Below, in pieces: positions 1 through 12,775 of a DNA stretch of 64,000 nt. Every line of letters begins with the position of its first letter. Positions within the stretch are counted from its first letter, which is position 1. The translations under genes and the position numbers were made by a program. The notes under the pieces are model-generated. The model had not been told where the DNA came from. It was given only the letters and a program-made list of their open reading frames with translations, and searched no databases. Source of the stretch: Zychaea mexicana. Lineage: Eukaryota > Mucoromycota > Mucoromycetes > Mucorales > Lichtheimiaceae. The stretch lies in NCBI RefSeq assembly GCF_025766255.1, contig NW_026516733.1:62001-126000 (forward strand), read 5' to 3'.

Positions 1-3000
1 CACTCGACATAGACACAATACTCACTAGTTAATCGGAGCTCATGCTGTCATAAGAAAGTGTCGAATAGAACGGTAGTTGAGCTTCAATTGATCATTGGGA
101 ATTTGTACTGCATTGTTTTCGATACAAAATGGCTATAGTCGCTGCATAAAAAACATACAGTCAACGAGAAAGTTTCGTGTTTTTCTCTCTCCAAATACAC
201 TGAGAATCAATTGAAAGCACTTTTTGCTAAAAACTACATGGATTTTAATCGTTAGTCTCCAGCTTTGATTATCTCAACATACATATAAATATATATATAT
301 ATATATATTAGCAGCTATTCAAAGAACGTGTGAGCTGAAGGCGCAGCGCATGTGCCGCTTCCCAGATATATATATAAATTAGTAATGTTGACAGTAAGTA
401 CTGTACAGAAATGATAATAAGAGTAACAATATTTGTAAATACATACTTTCTGTGTGTCGTACAATGTCATTATTTGCAAATGTTATGAAAAGTATTAAAA
501 TACTAGGCACGCATGCTTTGCAAAACTTAAAATCCTGCTTAATGATTGGAGTAAGCATGTAGACATTGATAGTTCGGATTGGTACATGAGAAAGAGAAAT
601 TAAACAGCGGGCTCCTGGGGTCAAGAAGTACGATGTTGGTCGCTCGACTAATCAATCATCATATTCCAGTAGATTAGTGGGGTTTGCAAGTTAACGAGAA
701 AAGTGTTACTTGTTTGATAGCTTCAAAAGCTAAGACAATAGCGAAAATTAAAAGTTAACGAGTGTGAAATAAAGACGTTCAACTGTACAGTAATAAAAAA
801 TTATCGAGTTACTGTATTGAGTTAACGAGCTTATACTAGGAGTACAACCTACTCTCTCATCCGTTATGATAAGTGAAGCTTTTTTCTTTGTGATGACACC
901 GTATAAGTAATATTGTATTTCTTTGACTTTTTGTGGTTTATAATAATGCTGCGTAGAGGGATTTCATTGGTATACAGTTACCGAACGGTGATGAGTCAAA
1001 ACACTCAAAGTATTTTAATCCTTTTGAAGGCTTCAAAACGCATCATTGAATATCGTATTGCCTACCGTTTTCGGTTATTGGAGCGACTAATTGACTCATC
1101 AAATTAGCGACTATCATATGCACGAATAACCTTATCGAGCGGGCACTGCTATATATATTTACTATCTACTGTAGAGCCCAATGCTGGAGTAATTTGCTTG
1201 CGGCTCAATCGAGAATCTGCACTTTGACGTCCTGTCAAATGCACGTTCAATGGAGCTGTACTGGCTTGGGTCAAACCCGAACGAATGATTGCCATAAGCA
1301 CAAGCAACGTAACTATACCAACCAACAACGTTACATCACCAGATGGAAAAAGATTATAACGGCTAACAGAAATATAACCGTTATTAGTAGACGCCCCATT
1401 ATAGCTAAGTATTAAGAACTGCTTATTCAAGAAGAGCAGCTATGGTGGCGTTCGACCGTATGTATCTCCTTGGCGTCTGTTCACATCAGTTAATTGATAT
1501 CGCCGTGCTTTACTATTTACAGGCGATTATGGTGGACTTGCTACGTACTTGAACGTACCACGTCAGAAAAAGCTTCATGCAACAAGATTGCTGAGCACTG
1601 TAAAATTTGCTGAGCACTGTAAAATTAGCTCATTGAGCAAAAATATCATCTATAGCCAAAAAGAACAATGGATATGATGTTTGATGTGATAATAATAATA
1701 AATGATGTCAAAGAAGTTTCAAAGCACATAATGTACATTTCACCCAATTATATCTAGTACTGTAATCCTAGTTCAAGAACGCGGAGAAGTGTGTTATTGC
1801 GAAGAAGCATACTAGTTTATAAGTGTGGTGATGGTGGTGTATTTTAACAACAGGTTACAACGTTAGTAAATAACGACAACAGGGAGTAGAGAAATCCCAA
1901 CAAGAGTTAATCTTATACAGTGCTCTTGATCATCGATTGCCATTATCGATATCGGTAAAGTTTTCAAAAATTATTACAAGGGGATGGCACTGCATCAGCT
2001 TTTAAAGAATGTTATGTGGTCTTCAGTAGAAAAAGATTTCATCATCGGCCATATATACACACGGCGGCACAGGAACATAACGCACCTCTAAGAACAGAGA
2101 AGGGCAGACATAATCAGAAGGCTATACTTAGAGTATACAATGTCACCAAAGTCACTCACTTACCATTCATCTTATAGATGGATCGCGGCCCCTGCCCTAC
2201 CCTCCCATTGCTGGGAGACCCTGCACTTTAGTCTGGGCAACAGAACCTATCATAAAAACAGAAGAAAGTGAAGTAACAATCATCCCCTCACTCGCTCTTC
2301 CGCAGCACCAGTACACAGTCATTTCCACCCTCTCTCCCTTCTCGAAAGCCAACATACGTACCACACGCCAACAGACCCGCACTCAAGCGACGATCACCGA
2401 GATATCAATGAAGAGAGAGAGAGAGAATAGTTGATCGTGTGAGCGTGCAAGCATCGAACGATGATACACGTCCACACGCTCGACTCCAGGCCAAGATCCC
2501 ACCCTACAGCTCACTACAGGTAAAGCCTCCTAGGGGTGTCTCTCATTGGTTCAGTTCCAAAGCACTAGGGAGCTTCCAAGAACCAAAACTTGCAAGATCG
2601 CACGGTCAAATGGCATGATCCCACTGTCAAGCGGCGATATCCCACGGTCGAGCGACGTCCCACACGTAGGCGGCGACATCCCGTCAGTCAAAGACCGCAC
2701 GATCAAAGAAAGTCTGATCCGAGCCTTATGGCTCAAAGAGTACGAAATCCGAGGATTCACGTTCTTGAAAAACTGCCCCTTTTAACAATCTGCCGTACGG
2801 AGAAAGTAATGACAATGGAGTAACCAGTAAGCCAGTTGAAAAGAGTTAAGACAAGGAGCCGGTTTATATTGTTGCTGTGCAGTCTGTGAACCTTGCAGAG
2901 AAAAAGTAAGAGCAATTAAGCATCATGAAAGTTGAATCCTTTAACAAAGTGTGAAGTACTTACTGGGTGATTTGAATGATTCAAAATGAAACGCGTTCAC

Positions 3001-6000
3001 CACGTCGAACTCAACGCCTGAAAGAACGCGCTTTTCTTCTAACATAATACATAGAATGACGCGGAATAAGAGAGCAGATAACCAAAAAAGAAGTCATAGA
3101 GAAAAGACTCACGAGAAGAAGACGAATTTTAGGAATTGCCAACTGAACATCGTGAACTTCAAGCTGGTGTCAAATGGTAGAGTGGTCTGTAGGAGAAAGA
3201 AAGGCTGTGCGCAGTCGTCGGAGGGCTGTCGGCATGGTTAAAGATTTGACGGAGTCTCAGAAGCTGATTTGCTCTAGCCTCGACGCTGCCATAGTCTATT
3301 GGAAAGATTGAGCATATCAGAGCGTCTTCTACAGGTCACTGCCTCACAGTGCTTGAAATATACAGCTGAGAGCTACCTGTGCTTTTGCTGTGTTTGCCTA
3401 TAAGCCATAGAACTAATCACAGCAGAATGTATTTTGTGTCATGACGCGATCAGCTACGTAGTTGATTTGTATTATTATGGAACGATTAAAAAAGACGACC
3501 TGCTTTCGTTGCCAGACTTACAAAAAAATGAATATTTTATTAACCATAAAGGGCTGTTTAAAGACCAGGACTTCTTTCTGGTTGCAACTCTTTATACCTG
3601 GGTGACGTGGTAAAACGCCTCGTTTGATTTATTAATGTGATCCCTGGTTGACTTTGTCCAAGGCAGCCCTTTGGGCAAAGAACGAGACGAGAGCCGAGCC
3701 CTAGATCATCATTATGATAGGTTTTTTTATGAAAGGAAGGCGTGTACAATCGCAAGTTTTTAAATCTCAAAAAGTTACTATGTGCACCATATACTGCTGT
3801 GAGATAATGCTGCTACTTTTCAGATGTATGTATAGTAGCATTTATCGATGAATATGCTTACCAAACATATTATGCTATTTCTTTTATCATCTTGTCGGGT
3901 TGCTTAAAATTGACTTGCTAAGCATTCATTTCGACAGACAGATATTCAATAACTTCCTTTCTGGGGAGCTTCGTATTGGCCAACTGAATACTGTAGTTTC
4001 CGAGATTTTTGTGGATTTAAACGAAACAGTACGTAGCAATGGTTGCGGCCCTTTATCAGATAAAATCGTTGCTTCTCATTATATATTTTCGTCATGCAGG
4101 AAGCAATAATGATTGAGGTTGACTTATTGAGCGGAAAAAGTCTTGGATTTGTAACAAACTATCGAAGAAGTTTTTCCAGTACCATGTAGCTTTTTTCTAC
4201 GAAATAGCTAACCGATTGTTAAATAACAACTATATGGGTGATTCCAAGATTATAATCAGCTTTTTTCGGTCGTGTTCTCCTGAAGAGCAAAAGCCAAAAA
4301 GTGGTATAGCTCGAGACACCTTGTGCCACAAAAGGTCAACCTTTTCCGCTGAGGACAGCCAGTTGCCATCTCCATAAGTATTTCAAATACGCTTAGTGCA
4401 GCAGGCAACACAAAGTTCATATCCTCGACTGTAGAGAAAAAAGAGTCTAAACGAAAACCAAGAGAGATATATTGTTTTCGCTGGCGCAGTATAGCAACAG
4501 AATGGTGCCCACTGATTTGTGATATATACTACGTTAACTGTACAGGTTAGTAATGTCATCGAATGCTTGCCTGTTGTGCTCACATATAATGCTATGTCAT
4601 TAAGGTCTGCTAGTGTACATCTACTTACAGTGTTCATCGATGTTATTATCGTACAAAAGCTGGTTTTCATCTTCATTCACGGTACGTACGCTCTCGTGAG
4701 CCTTTTCTTGTTGCTTCGTAGCACTTTAAGCCGCTCGGTTCGCTCATATTTTTTGCTACGGGTCGCACGGTGCGTGAAGAGACACAGTGGTGGATGTAGC
4801 ATTCTTATCTTCAAATAGGTCTTTCATTTGCGTGACGTTCCCTCCCGCGGACCCTCCCTTGCCGTGACATCTTAAATTCCGCTTCACTCGTTAGCAACTC
4901 GTTTGCAAGAGCGCTTTTTGCAAGCTACAATGGTATGGTTGCTATAGGAATATATAATGTTCAGTATGTCTGATGAGAATATGTGTGATTTATGTTAACG
5001 GGTTCTCAGGGCGGTTGGCTCCTTTGAGTAATAAATGAGGTACATAGTGACTCATTCTCTCAATCATATGACTGTCACGTGTAGCAAAGATTTGTAGTTA
5101 TCAATTTGGTTCCAGCATCATCTTTGTCTCCTACGCAAAACTACGATGTCAAATACTTCTTTCTCTTTTGCCTTTTCTCTTGCTATAAAGATTATATACC
5201 AGCTGATGCTCTAAAAATTCTGTAGATTTGTACAGCTACGGTAAATACAAGAGAGAATAATACTACTAGTATATTTCTTTGTCTATACTGTATTGTGCTC
5301 GAGTACTACGTTTGTACAAGTGAATTTTGTAGCGAAAACTACACTTACAGTTGATTACGACTTAGGCCAATACGAAAAGTATATAGACGAAAAAATAATA
5401 TGCTGAGATCTGACAATCGAAAACGTCATCAACTAGGTCGCAGAAACTTAAACAAATTTAAAAAATGAAAAGTTGTCGGTCCGTTTCAAGAGATAAAGAG
5501 AGGTTATAGGTATCATTGCTTTCTCTTGCTAAAGAATAACGGGTGCTTATTACTTTAGCAATTGACGATTATTGCTTTACTTAAACCACTCTGGAAGTCG
5601 AAGTGATCGTGGTAAGGTTAAAAAGCATGTATCAAGTACGTCTGGATATTATTTCGTTCACCAAAAAAGTTTTATTAAATAATGCTCATAGTGTAAGCTA
5701 ATCAGTATATGCACCCTTGTTGAAAAACATAAGCATCTTTTCTTAAGGATTTGTGGGTCGTTTCTATATAAATTTAAAAAGCGTTTGTAGCATGCTATTT
5801 TGATGGTGGGTGCTAGTTAGATAAATTTGTGACATATGTAAAACCAAAAATTCTATTTTCTAGTCGCTATATAGTGGACCGTCAGGTATTCTACGTGTCC
5901 AAGTCAATACAGTATTTGTGCTTGTCTAATGTCGTAGATACGTGCAGATCTGATCAAGAGAATCTATCCAGAGATCAGTGCTGCCACATCGCTTACTTGA

Positions 6001-6182
6001 CATGCTATCATTGATACATTCCATGTAGTATGTGTTGCTACTATGACTTGGAGTCCCTATGGCTTCCTTGCAATGAGTATGGCAAAGGAATGCCTATGTG
6101 TTGTCTAGAAAGAATTTGATAACACCCACTTATACAGATATGTAAAGTGCCAGCCACATTACCTATTTTATTGTGTGCGCAA
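1..6182. other. Gene-poor AT-rich region, no supportable gene
   Basis: I found no convincing gene here. Open frames are short (mostly under 100 codons), overlap on opposite strands and show no recognisable domain or spliced continuity. Visible structure is limited to an AT dinucleotide tract near 287-310, a few scattered copies of a TTAACGAG word between about 690 and 830, a GA-rich run near 2410-2426 and a degenerate short-period repeat at 2598-2708, listed separately. The minus-strand frame at 1149-1430 has one hydrophobic stretch but nothing else to support it. Confidence 0.6.
2598..2708. repeat. Degenerate short tandem repeat (about 20-24 bp period)
   Basis: Successive segments share the pattern CCCACGGTCAAGCGGCGA with substitutions: CGCACGGTCAAATGG, CCCACTGTCAAGCGGCGA, CCCACGGTCGAGCGACG, CCCGTCAGTCAAAGACCG and CGCACGATCAAAG. 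The spacing is roughly 20-24 bases. The frames on both strands here inherit this periodicity and are unlikely to be genes. Confidence 0.5.
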
Positions 6183-6515
6183 AAGTCATGTATGACTTAT
6201 CGAAATTATTGTCAAGCTATACAGTCAGTTATTGCTTGTGCACTGCATCTGGCAGAGGAAAGCTATGTGCATATAGTGCTTTCTGGTAGGTATCATGCTA
6301 TTTCCAGTAACTGTACTGTAATTATGTGTGCTCTACCACGCTCTCGATCCATCTTTTCTTTTTATTCGTATCGCTCACATTATAAATGATGTTATCTCTC
6401 TCTCACTGCCACAAACAAAGAAACAACACAACATAGCCCCAGCTTACGTTATATATACTCTCTTACACAAAAATTGATAGGAGGAGCATAAAAAACGAAC
6501 CATGCATAGGAAAGT
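6183..6515 (+). repeat. Dispersed repeat C, copy 1
   Basis: This stretch of about 330 bases is clearly similar to 32,523-32,868, in the same orientation, with scattered substitutions and small indels. Shared landmarks are GTATGACTTATCGAA at the left, GCATCTGGCAGAGGAAAG, GTGCTTTCTGGTAG, CCACGCTCT near the middle, and CCCCAGCTTACGTTATATAT then AGGAGGAGCATAAA at the right. No coding potential or terminal inverted repeat is obvious. It is probably an old non-autonomous transposon or a solo fragment of a larger family. Confidence 0.75.
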
Positions 6516-8940
6516 ACATCTAGAAGCATACAAGTACACTTGGTGGTAACTGTCTTTTGCGGATACTCTCCGAAACTATTGGTTCTGATAAGATAAACAA
6601 CAATACGCAAATATAGTCGATCTATAGTCGATCACAAGAAGTAGCCAAGAGCTCTCGTTGTCACTTTACAAAATACAAAGCCAATGACAGCATGTGTGAA
6701 CAGTGTGTGTAACACAAACGAGCTTGACATTTTGGTGCTAGCCTTGCGCTACGCGGGAAAGCATGCATGATAGTAACCGTCAAGATTCCCGGAAGTAAAA
6801 AACGCGGCCCCAGCATCGCTACTACGGTAATAACAATTAACAGCGAACGTATTAAAACAGGTGTGTGTAGCTATAAAGCATCACCACTGCAACAGCAGCA
6901 GCAGGCCCGAAGATCAAGAGCAGAAACAGAAAGATAGCGGTTCCATCGTGTTGCGTTAGCTCGACCGCGCTTTTAACGCGTATGTAGAAGGACACGATCA
7001 CTTTCCATCGTTGAAAGCGGTGAAGAGAATTCTGCTGCTCTCAGGCTGGACGTCGAGAATACTGTATTCAAGAAGCAGTAGAGCAACCTTACAGGCAACT
7101 TACATAATCTGCACAAGCACGCAACATCATCCAGACGATAAGACTTTAAAAGAACGAGCACTGCATCTCTTGGTCTGCCATCTAAGTTACTGATTGAACT
7201 CCAGAGCGTAAACGCGCAAGGTTTATAATTAAAGAGTGTAGGCCTTCCAAAATCTTTAACATGCCGAGAAGCGTGTAGGAATCAAGTCTGCTACTTGGAT
7301 CACCGATTGCCAGTGCAGATCTCCCTTAAGACAATGCCACACATTAGCGAATTGAATGAAGTGTTTTCGCAGGAAGAGCTATCATGAACCCGGGGGCTCA
7401 TTTATTATACTGCACAGTTCATAGCTGGTAGCCGCAGTCGCAAGAACTGCATGGGAGGCAGCCATCTTTGACTGTTCCGTATGCTTTCATGCGCCCGTTT
7501 TGGATAGCCTAGACCTTGTGTAACTTTAGTGTCGAGTAAAAGAAAAAACGCGTCTTTTTATACTTTAACAAGTCGAGACACTCCATGAGAGCCGTGTAGA
7601 AAGACGAGACTAATGTGTACGTGTAGCCTGGCGTGTGGACATTGCAAAGGGGAATGTCAGGTTGATTGCAATCCCAATGCCTTAGGAGATGGCAGACGCA
7701 TTGCCCAATGTGCTTGTCGGTGTAACCTGGCATGGTCTGAATGGACAGGTGACCCTATCAACTTTCTTTTTTCCTTTTTGGATGGGGTGGGTGGGTCAGT
7801 TGAACAATTCGAAATGGAAGATTTCCAGCCATGTGACTTTGACCAATTAATTCACCACGAAACGCTCCAATCACGCGAATCAAAATGACGACGACGCGTG
7901 AAGGAGAACGCATACCGTGTTTCCATTTTCATTGCCATATAACCTAAGCAAGCCCGGCAGAAGCTGCCTTAAGTTGGTTACTGTGCTCGCCTTTTTCTAT
8001 ACACTGCAAGGAGTTGTATCTGCTTTGCATATGGTAGGCGTCGAACTACTTGAATATGAAGATGTAGTTATGAAAGAAGTTGCTTCCACTACACAAAATT
8101 TAAGTCAGGCACTGCCTTTTGCTGACTTTGAAGGACTACTATCATCACCTTCATCAACATCAACATCAACAACAACAAAGAAGAACGCGCCGCCTTTATA
8201 CAAAAGAAGTTTTTGAGGGCCTGTTTTGATAAGAAAATATATTTTCATGAAGGGAACAAAATTACAGTTCCTAACCGCCATGAATTTAATACTTCTGCCA
8301 ACATCTGAAATTTCTCTGCCAATCACGAAAAATCACACCACCAATCAAAGACCCCACCCCCCACGCCAAAGAAAAAAAATGAGCCGCCAATCAGTGATCA
8401 GCTTTTCGGAGGTGAAATGGCATGGCGGGTGGTGAGAAACGATGAAGGGTGGTGAGCGGCGGCATGTATTTCATTGAAATCTTTATATAATGGGTCTATC
8501 TGTTATTGTTCCAGGTAACTAAGTTACTCGTTAACTATCAGTAAAGTACCGTTTTTTTAAGTGATCTTCGATTTTTTTATAAGTCAAAGTGCTGCAATAG
8601 TATGATTACAGCAAGACCATTTAAGTATTGTATTATGGGTGTTTACATAATGGGTATTACTAGGGACACTCCAAAAAAGTGACTCGACACTCCATTTTTC
8701 CTCAAATAAACCAAATGGTTGCACAAAAATAAGCGGTTGCTCTATAAATATACTAACAAAGGACTATTAAGGAAGAGGAGTGTTTGGAGTGTCGCAATCG
8801 CAATGATGGCGTCGTAGGCGTTGAGCTTATGAAACTGTTTACTACTCCCATGACTGATAAAGTTACGAAGTGTCTATTACTCAAGTTGACAAGTTTATAA
8901 AAGAAAAAGGATGAATCCCCTTTTCTTCCTCTCTCCCTTT
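6516..8940. other. Intergenic region without a supportable gene
   Basis: The only notable frame is the plus-strand one at 7613-7888, which begins with a Cys-rich stretch (MCTCSLACGHCKGECQVDC) but has no recognised domain. It is overlapped by an equally long minus-strand frame. A short CAG run lies near 6894, and a (TCA/ACA)n-like coding-strand tract lies at 8142-8182. I see no gene. Confidence 0.5.
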
Positions 8941-10000
8941 TCTATCAAGATGAACGCTACAAGAACAGATATCATACCATGGTCGATCATATTGGCACCA
9001 AATATGATTCGAAAAATCAGCTCCGAGCAAAGGTTCAAGAGATGACCCTAAAGAATCAGTTTGCAACATCCACCAAGCGCAGCAACAGTCGGAATATCTA
9101 CATCCACTGTTGTGTTCATGGGGGTGCTACAGGAACTGTCATGACATCGACGATGAAGAACGTGAAAGACTGGTATCGACACAGAGGACCGGTTGTACTT
9201 GGGAGCTCTTTGGCTCATACATGCCGAAAATCAAAAAATGGGTGATTAAACGTGTCAGCAGCGCCGAACATCGAAAGCCAACAGCTGATATTGCCAGTCG
9301 CATCTTGTCAATGACAGAGAATTCTATCAAAGCAGCCAAGATTTGTCAAGAGTTACAAAACAACGACGAAGGCACAATCGTGACGATCAAGGATATTTAC
9401 AAGAAATATTCAAGGACGACAAATCTGGTGCATAAAACTATTCAGCTTCTTGATCAGCAATCAATATATCGTAAGATATCGCATAGATAGTAAAACGGAA
9501 ACATTAGAAGCATTGTTCGTTACGCATCAAGTTGGCTTGGCAAAAGCAAGGCGATTTAAAGAAGTCATCAGTCTCGATGCGACGTATGGAACGAACAACA
9601 GCAAGATACCGCTAATCAACGTCGTTGGGATCAGTAACCTTGGTACGACATCGTTACACAATGTATGAATTGCATCAGCAGTCGTCGTCATTGAAAGAAC
9701 CGATTCGTATCTCTGGGTTACGAAAACCATGCGTGATACTATTTGGCCCGAAGGTGATGTCGGCATCTTCATTACTGATAGCGAGAAGGCGCTCATCACT
9801 GCCATCGATACTATCTTTCCGAAATCGATTCATCTTTTATGCGGTTGGCACATGGCGCAGCATTTGATCTCTCACTTCGGTGGCTGCTTTCCGAAGAAAA
9901 GCGAGAAGTACAAGCAAGTCAAGAGCGTTGTGAATTGCTTGATGCCATGGCAACCCCATGGCTACGACTCAGCATTGACACACTACACTCTATACGTCTT
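8941..10000 (+). pseudogene. Mutator-like (MULE) transposase, frameshifted remnant
   Basis: Spread over frames 3 and 2 are the parts of a MULE transposase. First is a FAR1/WRKY-GCM-like N-terminus around 8979-9290 (TGCTWELFGSY, then KKWVIKRV and AEHRKP, the usual zinc-binding His region). Then comes the MULE catalytic domain start at about 9555-9650 (VISLDATYGTNNSKIPL, with the first catalytic Asp in LDATY). The second Asp region follows at about 9755-9790 (GIFITDSEKAL) and the CGWH motif at about 9838-9850 (LLCGWHMAQHL). At least two frame changes separate these parts. The expected third acidic residue and C-terminus are not found before the frame breaks up near 10,000. No flanking inverted repeats were found. 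The family assignment is firm and the copy is dead. Confidence 0.8.
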
Positions 10001-10321
10001 TTCTTTACTTCTACTTTTTGGGAATATGACCGACAGCAACGTTCCTTCTCTATACCCAAAACGCTGTATCTTTTCCTTTTATTCTGTATTTACGACTGGC
10101 AAACCATTAAAATAAATTGATGATCACCCATCTTTAGTGTTCTCTACTAGATACTACACAACTTGCTTTTCCATTCAAAATTGTCCTATATTTCCTAAAT
10201 CAATAATTCATCTCTTTATGCCACAGCAAAAATCATTGTTAGCTTCATTTACATTACAAAACTTCATTGATTCTAAAAACGTTGATGATGTAATTCGAAA
10301 ATCAGAGTTTATCTGCAGTAT

Positions 10322-10434
10322 GACCGGATATCGGATCGGATATGATACTTATCCACATCTGCATCCGAGAGCTACAAGGTCGATCCGAATCCGTGGGTAT
10401 CGGATCGGATACGGATCGGATGAGCGGATATGAT
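10322..10434. repeat. GATCGGATA-rich tract
   Basis: The word CGGATATCGGATCGGATA and close variants (GGGTATCGGATCGGATACGGATCGGATGAGCGGATA when read in pieces) occur repeatedly within about 110 bases. There is also one inverted segment (ATCCACATCTGCATCCGAG, GATCCGAATCC). Such dense subterminal repeats are typical of non-autonomous hAT-type DNA transposons, but no terminal inverted repeat is visible, so the class is not assigned. Confidence 0.5.
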
Positions 10435-11046
10435 GCATATATATTATTTTGTTGCAATTTCATATTTCACGTCCCGATTTCAAAAATGGCTTAGACCTGA
10501 TACCGTACATGGCACTGACGCATTGTAGACTTAGATAATGATTTCTTAAACAAACAGGCGCACCTCTCATGACTATATAGTCTCGCGTTCGTCTTGAGAA
10601 TACACATATAACAAGCTTATGATATGAGCTGCACGGACTTCTAGTCCCTAGTAACCCTATTTAATCAGATTCATTTTAGAGTTGCTTTATCACACATGGG
10701 GTCGTTGGCTCGCTGCTGTCACCGTGGCCTTTGTGGGAAAATATCCTGGCAGCGAAGCATGCATCAAGTATTATCCGCAATGTAATTTACAAACAAACAA
10801 GACAGCAGATGCTCCAACCTTTAGTACTTACTGCTCTTGAAAGGGCTTGAAGTGACTTTACTCTAAACTTGACTATCCTTTTAGTATCTCTGATAGTATA
10901 CCGATAGAGCAACGGGTGAGCGAACTTCAACACAATAAGCTATAAGAGATAGCGCGATAGTAACAAAATTTATATGATTGTTGTTGGTTATTCCATTAAA
11001 GGGAAAAGGCTAACCGTATATGGTAACCAGTGCTATAGACACCCTA
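10435..11046. other. Intergenic spacer between transposon remnants
   Basis: About 600 bases with no open frame of note and no repeat that I can pair elsewhere in the window. Confidence 0.5.
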
Positions 11047-12137
11047 CTCAGCCGTTTTAATTTTTTCACGGACACGTGACCTAATCACTCTCGGCCAATT
11101 AAATAGCCGGGAGAGAAACGCCAACTTTTTTTTGCTTTTATTCTTTATTCTTTATAACAACTCGATTACCTCACATCGCAAGTCAACTTTATCAGCAATG
11201 GATACTCAACATCAAAACCCACCTCTTACTCAAGACAACCACGAGATGGATCGTTCATCCGTGAAAATGTTCAGTTTTGCTCTAACTGCAAGTGCGAAAA
11301 CCAGCCTGTTGAATTGTTTGTTGGCAAGACACGGAACTATAAAACGTGTAGATTGTGTCGTGAACGTCAGAGTGACGTCGGAAAACCCATTCCAGACCAA
11401 TTGCTCGTAACGATGGAAGAAGTAGAGGCTATGATTCCGTCTCGTACTGATCTTCCAAGCGCAAACGACACTCTTGAAGGTTACTCTCTCGATGTCTACG
11501 TTCAACTCGATGAACAGCTGTCGACAATGGCAGATCAGGAGCTTACTGCTGCAATCGTTGGCCGCATTCAAGCCATCGACGGTTACAATTACTACCATGT
11601 ATCTCGAACCGAACCCGGGAAGAAGTTTTCTTGGTCGTTTTTGCATAAGTGCTCTCAAGATTTCGATGTGCAACACCAAGTTCCTGATGGCGATCGCCTG
11701 CGATTGCATACGCGAATGGAGACATTCCTTTGTGGGGGTTATATCAAGGGATTAGTCGATAAGCCCAATGGCTATTTCTATCTACATGTCGAGCACACGC
11801 ATGCACATCAAACTGCTCCAATCCAGGCAATGCGCGCTGTATTAACTTTTGTTTGCTTGCTTTATACTCTTAATTTCATATGATTACTTCTTGTCCTGAC
11901 AAAATTATCCACGATACTCGATGTTTGGTGAGGAAAACAAAGTAAGTATGCCGCGTATCAACATGAATGTGTATGAATTATCCAGTAAATGAAAGTGCAA
12001 CATAGACACCATGTAATACATAAGTAGAGGTGATTCTTTAGGCCGATCTGAAAAAAAAGTTGGCGTTTCTCTACCGGCTATTTAATTGTCCGAGAGTGAT
12101 TAGGTCACGTGTCCGTGAAAAAATTAAAACGGCTGAG
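11047..12137 (+). mobile_element. 1.09-kb TIR element, MULE-type derivative
   Basis: Bases 11,047-11,133 and 12,051-12,137 form an 87-bp terminal inverted repeat pair with two visible mismatches. The outer end begins CTCAGCCGTTTTAATTTTTT and the inner end is AACGCCAACTTTTTTTT. Long TIRs of this kind are typical of MULEs. The interior ORF fits, because it encodes the zinc-finger N-terminal part expected of a MULE transposase but stops before any catalytic domain. I could not see a clear 8-11 bp target-site duplication in the flanks (GACACCCTA on the left, GCTTTAGTA on the right). It is best read as an internally deleted, non-autonomous element. Confidence 0.8.
11205..11883 (+). CDS. MULE transposase N-terminal fragment inside TIR element
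   Basis: The frame at 11,314-11,883 continues upstream without a stop to about 11,205, but no ATG was found in that frame, so the start is not resolved. It begins with a Cys pair region (FCSNCKCENQ, then YKTCRLCRERQ), a CxxC...CxxC zinc-binding module. Near the C-terminus it has RMETFLCGGYIKGL followed by YFYLHVEHTHAH, which matches the FxCxG...HxHxH pattern of WRKY-GCM/FAR1-type transposase DNA-binding domains. There is no DDE catalytic domain before the stop. A second frame (ATG at 11,198) overlaps the 5' part and is probably the displaced start after a frameshift. It could encode a DNA-binding fragment that recognises the element ends, but that is inference. Confidence 0.5.
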
Positions 12138-12775
12138 GCTTTAGTAGTATACCTCAAATTGCTACATACTCTTTCTTTCGAGCAGTGTTACAATTGTAAA
12201 TTGAGCGCAGTGGCTGCATATAAATTTAGCCTCTCAACTTTGATGCATCACCATAACCCTTCGTCGGGTATCATTATCCTCCTTACTGGGAGGATACAGT
12301 AACACTCTTAATAATCTTGGTTAGCATGCTACAACGCACAACGTGATGCACTTGACCAGTACAGTACTCATCTTCATTTTACAAACATCGTATGTCTCTA
12401 ACGATCGTATTTACTACGAAATATGTCACATTATTTTTAAATCTTCAAGTGGTCATTCTATATCGAAAATGTTTCTATTTATTTATGAGCTTATGCTATG
12501 TTGGTTTTATTCCTATTATGTTGTCTACGTTTCAAAAACTGCTTCTAAGTGTTGTCTTATATGTGCGGACTGAGAGAAAAGAATTAGTACAAAAAGAAAC
12601 CAAAGCTTCTCATGGAAAACAACTACGTAGGTAGAGTCATTGTAAATTAAACCGTTCTGGCACTGATGCTTCTTTTGCACATATTATGTGTTTCTCGAAT
12701 TACAAAAAAATTTTAACTTGTACAATAGGCAACAACTTAATTCACTAATCTATGGATAATTCTACTGTATGTCTC
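12138..12775. other. Intergenic spacer
   Basis: No supported gene. Overlapping frames at 12,343-12,634 are hydrophobic because of AT-rich composition and have no other support. Confidence 0.5.

Noticed and set aside
1149..1430. Minus-strand 93-codon ORF with one hydrophobic segment
   Set aside because: A single membrane-like stretch in an AT-rich region, overlapped by a plus-strand ORF, is not enough evidence for a gene.
7613..7888. Cys-rich plus-strand ORF of 91 codons
   Set aside because: The Cys cluster is confined to the first 40 codons, matches no known domain, and an equally long frame overlaps on the other strand. No splice context supports it.
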